Source: Candidatus Zixiibacteriota bacterium
Lineage (GTDB): Bacteria > Zixibacteria > MSB-5A5 > SM1-73
Direction of reading: 5' to 3'
Assembly (NCBI GenBank): GCA_022866585.1
Contig: JALHUP010000086.1
Location: 1 to 5,251, forward strand
DNA: 5,251 nucleotides
A model generated the notes under the pieces. The model was not told the DNA's origin. It worked only from the letters and a program-made list of their open reading frames with translations, and did no database searches. The position numbers and the translations under genes were made by a program. Positions 1 to 4,363 of this stretch are shown here, in pieces. Positions within the stretch are counted from its first letter, which is position 1. Every line of letters starts with the position of its first letter.

Positions 1-1019
1 CTTAGACCGTCTCCTTTTATGGGGGCCATGTCGATCTTGTGTCCCAGAGTATACATTTTAAGAAGTGGAGTCATCTCCGCATAGTCGGCAAAATCGTATT
101 TGTATTCACCCTGAAGATTGGGAGCCGCTTTACTCTGCGCCGCAATGAACTTGATCTTTTTACCCTGTTTTAGAACATCGTGCATGAAGGGTAAAGCGAA
201 GCCACCGAAATTGCTGCCCCCTCCCAGACAGGAGATGACCATATCCGGGTAGTCGTCAAATTTCTCAAACTGCTTTTTGGTCTCAAGACCTATGATGGTT
301 TGGTGCATCAATACATGATTCAAAACGGAACCCAGACAATAGATGGCTTGGGGATCTTTTTGGGCATCTTCCATCCCCTCGGAGATCGCTATTCCTAAAG
401 ATCCGGGGTGGTTCGGATTCTTACCGTAAAGTGTTTTTCCAAACTCGGTCTTAGGGCTGGGGGAAGCGTATACCTCTGCCCCATAAAGCTCCATTAAATT
501 TCTTCTGTCCTTCTTCCAGTCATGAACTGCCCTCACCCAATATACCGTGCACCCAACGCCTGTCAGGGAAGCGGCATAAGCTAAAGCCGTCCCCCATTGC
601 CCGGCCCCAGTCTCAGTGGCCAATCTCTTGTATCCTTCTTTTTTAGCATAAAATGCCTGCGCCAGGGCGGTATTTACTTTATGGCTTCCAGTGGGGCTGT
701 AGAATTCTGATTTATAATAAAGTCGCGCCGGCGTGTCCAGTCTTTTTTCCAGATTAATTGCCCGAAACAGCGGTCTGGGTCTGCCAGCTTGATGATACAT
801 CTGTTGCAGTTCCTCTGGAATATCGATCCATCTTTCGTTTGAGAATTCCTGCTTTAAGCATTCGCCTAACAGTATCTGGGGAAGGTTTTTTATTCTCGAT
901 TCCCCACTCTCCGGGTCCTGCGGGGGAGGAAGCGGTTCCGGAAGATCCGGGAGTATATTATACCATTGGTTCGGCATCTCCTTTATGTCCAAGTTCACTT
1001 GTCTTTGTTTGGTGGGCAT
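1..1019 (-). CDS. trpB2: TrpB2-type tryptophan synthase beta chain, 3'-truncated by window edge
   Basis: PLP-dependent enzyme of the TrpB-like family 2, which condenses indole with L-serine (or a phosphorylated serine, as reported for some members) to make tryptophan in the cytoplasm. My reading gives 339 uninterrupted codons. The N-terminus contains NQWYNILPDLPEPLPPP, the extended opening typical of TrpB2 and absent from TrpB1. SPTGSHKVNTA at residues 108-118 carries the PLP lysine K114. ETGAGQWG at 136-143 supplies the catalytic glutamate E136. GGGSN at 266-270 binds the PLP phosphate. The TrpB2-type stretch LGHKIDMAPIKGDGL lies at the cut. The family is usually about 430-450 residues, so roughly 100 are missing. 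The ATG at 1019 is preceded by AAGGAG with a 7-nt gap. No trpA is seen, which fits TrpB2, often encoded away from trpA. Gene identity is firm; whether tryptophan synthesis or salvage is the real role is inferred. Confidence 0.95.
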   Translation of the reverse strand, partial: MPTKQRQVNLDIKEMPNQWYNILPDLPEPLPPPQDPESGESRIKNLPQILLGECLKQEFSNERWIDIPEELQQMYHQAGRPRPLFRAINLEKRLDTPARLYYKSEFYSPTGSHKVNTALAQAFYAKKEGYKRLATETGAGQWGTALAYAASLTGVGCTVYWVRAVHDWKKDRRNLMELYGAEVYASPSPKTEFGKTLYGKNPNHPGSLGIAISEGMEDAQKDPQAIYCLGSVLNHVLMHQTIIGLETKKQFEKFDDYPDMVISCLGGGSNFGGFALPFMHDVLKQGKKIKFIAAQSKAAPNLQGEYKYDFADYAEMTPLLKMYTLGHKIDMAPIKGDGL

Positions 1020-1026
1020 TTTTTAT

Positions 1027-1032
1027 CTCCTT
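1027..1032 (-). promoter_or_regulatory. Ribosome binding site of trpB2
   Basis: AAGGAG on the minus strand lies 7 nt before the ATG at 1019. It overlaps one arm of a small inverted repeat, TTAAC/GTTAA at 1031-1042, which could partly occlude it, but the repeat is too short to be sure. Confidence 0.75.
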
Positions 1033-1053
1033 AACAGGTTAATTTTAATTTCC

Positions 1054-1073
1054 TTGATTCCTAACCGAATCAA
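1054..1073 (-). promoter_or_regulatory. Perfect inverted repeat upstream of trpB2 (possible operator or leader hairpin)
   Basis: Minus-strand TTGATTC, a 6-nt spacer and GAATCAA form a perfect 7-bp inverted repeat, ending 34 nt upstream of the trpB2 start codon. It has no T-tract on either side, so it is not an intrinsic terminator. The position suits a repressor operator or a leader hairpin. It does not match the TrpR operator or T-box features as I know them. The function is inferred from position only, and I found no convincing -35/-10 pair nearby. Confidence 0.35.
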
Positions 1074-1146
1074 AAATTCAAAACAAAAAAAGGCAGGAGA
1101 AAAAGATTCTTTGACTTCGAAAAAAATTATCAATTCGTCCTCATGT

Positions 1147-1223
1147 TATCTTTGCATTTTGCACTTTGAATTTTGAATTTTAAACCTTTCACCTTACACC
1201 TTTCACCTTAAACCTTAAACCTT
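1147..1223 (-). repeat. Degenerate heptamer tandem array, 11 units
   Basis: On the minus strand, 77 bp divide exactly into 11 heptamers without a gap: AAGGTTT, AAGGTTT, AAGGTGA, AAGGTGT, AAGGTGA, AAGGTTT, AAAATTC, AAAATTC, AAAGTGC, AAAATGC, AAAGATA. AA is invariant at positions 1-2, purines fill positions 3-4, and T is nearly fixed at position 5. The first six units form an AAGGT block and the last five an AAA(A/G) block, suggesting stepwise slippage or unit-wise copying. The array starts inside the end of the HD-domain gene: its first two units encode Lys-Val-stop. It fills the first part of the gap to trpB2. Short heptamer arrays are known from cyanobacteria (STRR sequences), but this unit is different. 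Confidence 0.85.
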
Positions 1224-1754
1224 CCCACCCAGGCTCTCAAAGTTTATAAAGTCTGCATAGTGGATGATCATCGCCTCGATGGAGCGGTATCCTCCATCCC
1301 CCTCTTTGGCATGGGTAGCAATCATATGAACAACTTCATCGGGCAATCCATGTTTGTATGCCAAAGCCGATCCGGAAAAGGGATGTCTTAAGAGTTTTCC
1401 GGTTTTGCTTTTGGTGATCTTTCCTTCCCCCGAAGCATATTCCAAGAGTTTTCCCACATCATGCAGGAGTCCCCCAGCCAGCAGGAGATCAAAATCGATC
1501 TTGACTTTTTCTTTATAAAACTTCAAAATAACTTTGGCCATCTCCAAAGCGGTTTGAGTAACAGCTCTGGTGTGCTCGATCAGATTTACCCCACAATCCG
1601 GAATCAACAAGGTGAAGGGAATCTTCTTCAAGTCTTCGATCTTCCAGCCACCCTGCTTTATTGCCTCCTCCCAGACAGAGATCACCTTCTTCTTCAAATC
1701 CTCATCTTTAATATCATTTATCTCTGGAAGTAGATCTATGATTTCATTTTTCAT
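1215..1754 (-). CDS. Small HD-domain (HDIG-type) metal-dependent phosphohydrolase
   Basis: A 179-residue cytoplasmic protein with no signal peptide or membrane segment. It carries the HD-superfamily metal ligands in order: H61 (NLIEHTRAV), H98-D99 (LLHDVGKLLE), H124 (LLRHPFSGS), H148 (IATHAKEGD) and D168 (IHYADFINFE). Four histidine sites plus two aspartates fit a mono- or dinuclear phosphohydrolase acting on nucleotides or phosphodiesters. The GYP signature of HD-GYP c-di-GMP phosphodiesterases is absent, and the substrate cannot be read from sequence. Residues 1-55 are a charged helical lead-in. I chose the ATG at 1754 because AAAAAGG ends 6 nt before it. An in-frame TTG at 1772 would lie too close to the promoter and lacks its own ribosome site. 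The stop codon lies within the heptamer array, so the extreme C-terminus (Lys-Val) is array-encoded. Nothing ties it functionally to its neighbours beyond shared orientation. Confidence 0.88.
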   Translation of the reverse strand: MKNEIIDLLPEINDIKDEDLKKKVISVWEEAIKQGGWKIEDLKKIPFTLLIPDCGVNLIEHTRAVTQTALEMAKVILKFYKEKVKIDFDLLLAGGLLHDVGKLLEYASGEGKITKSKTGKLLRHPFSGSALAYKHGLPDEVVHMIATHAKEGDGGYRSIEAMIIHYADFINFESLGGKV

Positions 1755-1760
1755 GGTTAT

Positions 1761-1767
1761 CCTTTTT
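1761..1767 (-). promoter_or_regulatory. Ribosome binding site deciding the start of the HD-domain gene
   Basis: Minus-strand AAAAAGG followed by 6 nt (ATAACC) and ATG at 1754. The site sits inside the longer reading frame that opens with TTG at 1772, so it argues for the shorter 179-residue product. Confidence 0.65.
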
Positions 1768-1780
1768 CGCAATGTGGAAT

Positions 1781-1809
1781 ATTATAGATTTTTGAAAAAA
1801 TTGCAACAA
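1781..1809 (-). promoter_or_regulatory. Probable promoter of the HD-domain gene
   Basis: A perfect minus-strand TATAAT at 1786-1781 with TTGTTG (3 of 6 to consensus) 17 bp upstream at 1809-1804. The predicted transcript would begin near 1774, giving a leader of about 20 nt. The good -10 and short leader suggest the HD gene can be transcribed independently of the upstream asparaginase gene. The -35 is weak, so this is a sequence-match prediction only. Confidence 0.55.
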
Positions 1810-1835
1810 AAATTTTGGGGGAGAGTCAGATGTAG

Positions 1836-1856
1836 CGTCCGAGCTTGTCTCGGACG
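1836..1856. repeat. Palindrome A (8-bp stem, 5-nt loop) of a three-hairpin cluster
   Basis: CGTCCGAG, loop CTTGT, CTCGGACG. On the plus strand it is followed by AAAAAG and then seven T. A terminator reading rightward is therefore conceivable, but no gene reads into it from the left. The 17 bases at 1831-1847 match the head motif also found at 3015-3031 and 3084-3100. Confidence 0.8.
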
Positions 1857-1872
1857 AAAAAGTTTTTTTGAG

Positions 1873-1895
1873 GTGTCAGAACCCTGTTCTGACGC
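1873..1895. repeat. Palindrome B of the three-hairpin cluster
   Basis: GTCAGAA, loop CCCTG, TTCTGAC (1875-1893) is a perfect 7-bp stem, extended to 9 bp by a T-G wobble and a G-C pair. It is a near copy, in opposite orientation, of palindrome C. It lies in the 3' region of the asparaginase transcript but has no adjacent T-tract. Confidence 0.8.
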
Positions 1896-1901
1896 TTTAT
1901 T

Positions 1902-1924
1902 CTGTCAGATCAGGGATCTGACAG
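1902..1924. repeat. Palindrome C (10-bp stem, 3-nt loop), closest to the asparaginase stop
   Basis: CTGTCAGATC, AGG, GATCTGACAG form a perfect 10-bp stem starting 29 nt downstream of the asparaginase stop codon (minus strand). It could stabilise the mRNA 3' end or terminate transcription in a factor-assisted way. The sequence following it on the minus strand is AATAAAG, not a U-tract, so a classical intrinsic terminator is unlikely. Confidence 0.8.
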
Positions 1925-1952
1925 CTCATTTGAATTACAAGTGACAAAGAGA

Positions 1953-2963
1953 TTATCTTGCTTTTTTAAGGCGAAAATCTGATTTGATGAATCCCACTTT
2001 GACTTTGTTGTGATTATAAATGGGTGGAGAGACGAACTGTCCTAATTTTTTGAAATGGCTTTTCTTTAAAATTCCTAATTGCCTATAAACCTCAATAGAT
2101 GCAGGAGCTATGGCTCTTTGTGAACCATCCATTATCTTGACCGCCAATCCCCATCCATTATCTAATATTGCTCCGCAGTGCAAAGCCTCTGCTCCAGCTT
2201 TGCAGATGATCTTTCCTCTGCTTGTGGTGGCTAAAGCGTAATCCAACCTTCCTTTGCCTGAAATCATCTCCGGATATTTCCACATGGAGTCCGCCACCAC
2301 TTGCAAAGCCTGCGAGGCAATCTCATCCTTTGATCTAAATGTGACCAACTTCGAAAATCCAATCGCCATATTCTTAAGTGGCAAGGCAAAAGTGGGAGCC
2401 CCACATCCTTCTATGCCAATTTTGATTTTCTTCTGAGGATATTCGCAAAGCTCAGAAATCTTTTTTAAAATCAGCTTCTGCAGAGGATGATTGGGCCTTA
2501 GATAATTTTTGAGATTCCAGTTTTTATAAACGCACATTGCCAGCATGCCGGCGTGTTTCGCAGAGCAGTTATGTTGAAGAGGGGAAAATTTCTTCTTGGG
2601 TGGCGTTATGCCTAAAGCAGTGTAATAATGTGGAACATGAGTGCCACACTTTAGAAAACTTTTATTTAAGCCGATTTTCTTCAAAATGCTTTGCACCGCT
2701 TTAACGTGTTTTTTCTCACCGTTATGGGACCCGGAGATGATGGCAATCTCCTGTTGGGTGAAACCAAATGCCTCTGCCACTCCCGATTCCACTACTGGAA
2801 TAGCTTGAAATGGCTTGGCAGATGACCTTAAGAAGGTCACGAAATTCGGATCGCCCAACCAGTGGATCAGCTTACCCGAAGAATCCACCACCGCCACCGA
2901 TCCAAAGTGGATGCTCTCCACAGTGTCACCTCTATAGACTTTAGCTAAAACTTCACTTATCAT
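1953..2963 (-). CDS. L-asparaginase II family (Rhizobium-type, zinc-containing)
   Basis: A complete 336-residue protein of the asparaginase II family (Pfam Asparaginase_II, the Rhizobium etli ReAV class), unrelated in fold to E. coli AnsA/AnsB. It hydrolyses L-asparagine to aspartate and ammonia. It keeps the set described for ReAV: RSSAKP at 46-51 (Ser47 or Ser48, Lys50), SGSHNGE at 77-83 (Ser79), NCSAKH at 132-137 (zinc ligands C133, K136), EGCGAP at 185-190 (third ligand C187) and KAGAEAL at 255-261 (Lys255, partner of the second serine). Residue equivalences are from memory of that structure. The length is normal for the family. There is no signal peptide, so a cytoplasmic enzyme is expected. 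The ATG at 2963 fits the family N-terminus (EVLAKVYRGDTVES), but no good Shine-Dalgarno precedes it, only AAAAGC. I also found no clear promoter in the AT-rich stretch upstream. Confidence 0.93.
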   Translation of the reverse strand: MISEVLAKVYRGDTVESIHFGSVAVVDSSGKLIHWLGDPNFVTFLRSSAKPFQAIPVVESGVAEAFGFTQQEIAIISGSHNGEKKHVKAVQSILKKIGLNKSFLKCGTHVPHYYTALGITPPKKKFSPLQHNCSAKHAGMLAMCVYKNWNLKNYLRPNHPLQKLILKKISELCEYPQKKIKIGIEGCGAPTFALPLKNMAIGFSKLVTFRSKDEIASQALQVVADSMWKYPEMISGKGRLDYALATTSRGKIICKAGAEALHCGAILDNGWGLAVKIMDGSQRAIAPASIEVYRQLGILKKSHFKKLGQFVSPPIYNHNKVKVGFIKSDFRLKKAR

Positions 2964-3014
2964 GCTTTTAATTTAATACAAAGGCGAAGAAATTCAAAGC
3001 GAAAAATTGAAAGT

Positions 3015-3100
3015 TGTAGTGGCAAAGCTTGCTTTACACTAAATACCAAGTCGAGCAAGCCCTGAACCGCTACTGGTTCAGGGCAAGCTCGACCACTACA
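3015..3100. repeat. Nested palindromic intergenic element
   Basis: Outer arms TGTAGTGG (3015-3022) and CCACTACA (3093-3100) are perfectly inverted. Inside lie a small palindrome AAAGC-TT-GCTTT (3024-3035) and a long hairpin at 3050-3093. The hairpin has GTCGAGC paired with GCTCGAC, a symmetrical AA/AA internal loop, GCCCTGAACC paired with GGTTCAGGGC, and the 6-nt loop GCTACT. That is 17 perfect base pairs around one internal loop. Read as protein on the minus strand it gives a CPEPV-like peptide. I recognise this as the kind of spurious peptide produced when dispersed palindromic repeats are translated. It is therefore probably a REP/MITE-like dispersed repeat; no transposase is in the window. 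Confidence 0.8.
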
Positions 3101-3239
3101 CATAGGATTTGCAAGCCAAGTCGAAGATGGTTGAGGTAGTTGTAAGGAGTTCTGAAGACATGCTTTACCCACGAACTCAAAACAGGAATTTACCGACGAA
3201 TTACAGCGTCGCCCATCTGCATATATGATGAAAAAATGC

Positions 3240-3267
3240 TTGACAAAATGGCATATTACAATAATAT
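3240..3267 (+). promoter_or_regulatory. Probable promoter of the dockerin-protein gene
   Basis: A perfect -35 TTGACA at 3240-3245, a 16-bp spacer and a -10 TAATAT at 3262-3267 (4 of 6), set in AT-rich DNA. Transcription would start near 3274, giving a leader of about 98 nt before the ATG at 3372. The match is to the housekeeping sigma70 consensus. Confidence 0.6.
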
Positions 3268-3326
3268 ACAGAAGGATATTATAGCAATATACAAATATTC
3301 AAACTTTCGGTGCGAAGCATTTAGAC

Positions 3327-3347
3327 AATCCCCGTTTTGGCGGGATT
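3327..3347 (+). promoter_or_regulatory. Leader hairpin just upstream of the dockerin-gene RBS
   Basis: AATCCCCG, loop TTTTGG, CGGGATT. Seven base pairs form with one bulged C, ending 10 nt before the AAGGAGG ribosome site. It could set translation efficiency or mRNA stability. There is no T-tract, so it is not an attenuator of the usual kind, and I could not match the leader to a known riboswitch class. Confidence 0.4.
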
Positions 3348-3357
3348 TCGGGAATAG

Positions 3358-3364
3358 AAGGAGG
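3358..3364 (+). promoter_or_regulatory. Strong ribosome binding site of the dockerin-protein gene
   Basis: AAGGAGG with a 7-nt gap to the ATG at 3372, a near-ideal Shine-Dalgarno. It suggests efficient translation and fixes the start, which also begins the signal peptide. Confidence 0.85.
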
Positions 3365-3371
3365 TGTAAGT

Positions 3372-4181
3372 ATGAGGAGCAAAGTTGTTATCCTGTGCGT
3401 AACCGGCGTTCTTTTGTTGCTCGGTCTCAATGGATCGGCCAATAGCAATCCCCCCGATCTTGTCGGAAAAATTGATAGTGACACAGTTGACATAGCCATC
3501 GAAGACTATACTGCCTATCCTGGCACGGAAAAATGGATCACTGTCTGGATGAAAAATCCGGTCCCGGTGGCAGCCTACCAGCTTTTCTTCCAACTACTAG
3601 CTTCATTAGATGCAGCCAGGTTCTCCTGCGACAGCACTGGATATTGCTTCATCGATACCGCAGGCTGCTCGGCAAGTGCCTTGTCACGCACCATGAGTTG
3701 CGTGTGTATGGGAAATGGTTCGGCAGTCAACATCGTGGGGTTCGGGAATATAGGAGAGTTCATCCCACCCAGTCCTGACTATCTCTGTCTTTTTAAAATC
3801 CGCATGGACATTTGCTGCATTCCGGATGCAGATACTCTTCGCGAAACCCTCATCTCCCTTTGGCCAGGGGGCAGCTCACTGTCCGACACTCTCGGCTACG
3901 ATATCCCCTTGCGTGACCATATGGGTGGATTGTTAGTGTGGTGGAGCGTGCCGGGGGATGCCAACGGTGATAGTTCGGTTAACGCAGTTGACGTTGTCTT
4001 TTTGATCAACTACCTATTTATAGGAGGACCAGAACCTTGTGTATGTGAAGCTGTGGACTGCAACAATGATGGCGTTATCAATGCCGTTGACGTCGTCTAC
4101 CTAATCAACTATCTGTTCATTCATGGTCCTGCACCGCTTCGGGGAAGTGTCTCTTGCTGGCATGAGGATTGTTGGCCTTAG
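3372..4181 (+). CDS. Exported cysteine-rich protein: cohesin-like domain plus C-terminal type I dockerin
   Basis: 269 residues. Residues 1-25 are a Sec-type signal peptide: MRSK, hydrophobic VVILCVTGVLLLLGL, then NGSANS with likely cleavage after A23 or S25. Residues about 38-165 look like a cohesin/carbohydrate-binding beta-sandwich (AYPGTEKWITVWMKNPVPVAAYQ is arranged like the start of cohesins). This assignment is only moderate. Residues 195-252 are a type I dockerin with two F-hand calcium loops, DANGDSSVNAVD (196-207) and DCNNDGVINAVD (229-240). Each loop is followed by a near-identical helix, VVFLINYLF or VVYLINYLF, and GGP or HGP. Thirteen cysteines remain after cleavage, clustered around 86-149 and 223-267, suggesting disulfides outside the cytoplasm. 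No LPXTG, C-terminal type IX sorting domain or catalytic motif is seen. In non-cellulolytic candidate phyla such dockerins are usually of unknown function, possibly calcium-stabilised surface assembly. It sits alone between divergent and convergent neighbours. Confidence 0.85.
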   Translation: MRSKVVILCVTGVLLLLGLNGSANSNPPDLVGKIDSDTVDIAIEDYTAYPGTEKWITVWMKNPVPVAAYQLFFQLLASLDAARFSCDSTGYCFIDTAGCSASALSRTMSCVCMGNGSAVNIVGFGNIGEFIPPSPDYLCLFKIRMDICCIPDADTLRETLISLWPGGSSLSDTLGYDIPLRDHMGGLLVWWSVPGDANGDSSVNAVDVVFLINYLFIGGPEPCVCEAVDCNNDGVINAVDVVYLINYLFIHGPAPLRGSVSCWHEDCWP

Positions 4182-4239
4182 TAGAATAAAGCAAAAACCC
4201 TTGTTCGTCATGGACATCTTCTCCGTAACGAAGCCCATC

Positions 4240-4264
4240 GGTAACGGATGAGGCGTCCGTTGCC
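4240..4264. repeat. GC-rich hairpin in the convergent gap
   Basis: GGTAACGG, a 9-nt spacer, and CCGTTGCC pair over 8 bp with one T-G wobble, about 60 nt after the dockerin-gene stop. No T-run follows on either strand (AAGAAGAGAG on the plus side). It may be a factor-dependent terminator or an RNA 3'-end stabiliser for the rightward transcript, but it is not a textbook intrinsic terminator. Confidence 0.4.
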
Positions 4265-4280
4265 AAGAAGAGAGAGTGTG

Positions 4281-4320
4281 ACCTCACCCTAACCCTCCCT
4301 AAAAGGAGAGGAAACATCCT
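4281..4320. repeat. Dispersed intergenic repeat of the CCTCACCCTAACCCTC type
   Basis: ACCTCACCCTAACCCTCCCT followed by AAAA and GGAGAGG. The arms at 4294-4299 and 4305-4311 form a 6-bp stem with one bulged A. I recognise the wording (CCTCACCCTAACCCTCTCCC...GGGAGAGG) as a palindromic repeat seen between genes in many bacterial assemblies. It lies between two convergent genes, the usual location. No function can be read from it. Confidence 0.5.
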
Positions 4321-4363
4321 TCCCTCCCTTTAAGGTGGACCTTCAAGAAACCGTAGGCGTTTT

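Larger units (their letters stand above)
2964..3371. other. Divergent intergenic region between asparaginase and dockerin genes
   Basis: 408 bp without a credible gene. In order from the left it holds: an AT-rich lead to the asparaginase with an imperfect direct repeat (minus strand TTTCAATTTTTCGC then TTTGAATTTCTTCGC); the nested palindrome at 3015-3100; a stretch at 3101-3239 where I see only weak inverted repeats such as CGACG/CGTCG at 3194-3211; then the rightward promoter and its leader with a hairpin. Short frames across this stretch do not resemble proteins. Confidence 0.75.

Noticed and set aside
1..1019. Possible frameshift in trpB2
   Set aside because: I translated all 339 codons. 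The frame is continuous from the ATG to the edge, with all TrpB2 motifs in order.
758..1176. Two plus-strand frames opposite and upstream of trpB2
   Set aside because: They are antisense to a clearly coding TrpB2 frame or run through AT-rich intergenic DNA, with no supporting composition or ribosome site.
1147..1223. CRISPR array
   Set aside because: Units are 7 bp and directly abutting, with no spacers, so it is a tandem repeat and not a CRISPR.
1836..1870. Palindrome A plus A-tract and T-tract as an intrinsic terminator
   Set aside because: Five A and a G separate the stem from the T-run, and no rightward gene precedes it. For the leftward asparaginase transcript the T-run is on the wrong side.
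1461..1944. Plus-strand frames opposite the HD-domain gene and the hairpin cluster
   Set aside because: They are antisense shadows of the HD gene or translations of the palindromes, with no ribosome sites and no protein-like sequence.
3046..3124. Direct repeat CCAAGTCGA at 3046-3054 and 3116-3124 as a target-site duplication around the palindrome
   Set aside because: The first copy runs into the palindrome arm and the second lies 16 bp beyond its end, so the two do not flank the element cleanly. Chance or old duplication is as likely.
2960..3172. 70-codon minus-strand frame overlapping the asparaginase start by ATGA, which looks like translational coupling
   Set aside because: Most of it is translation of the nested palindrome (a CPEPV-type peptide). 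It starts at GTG without a ribosome site and resembles no protein, so the overlap is coincidental.
3236..3763. Several short frames on both strands overlapping the start of the dockerin gene
   Set aside because: All conflict with a gene that has a strong ribosome site, a signal peptide and a domain-bearing frame.
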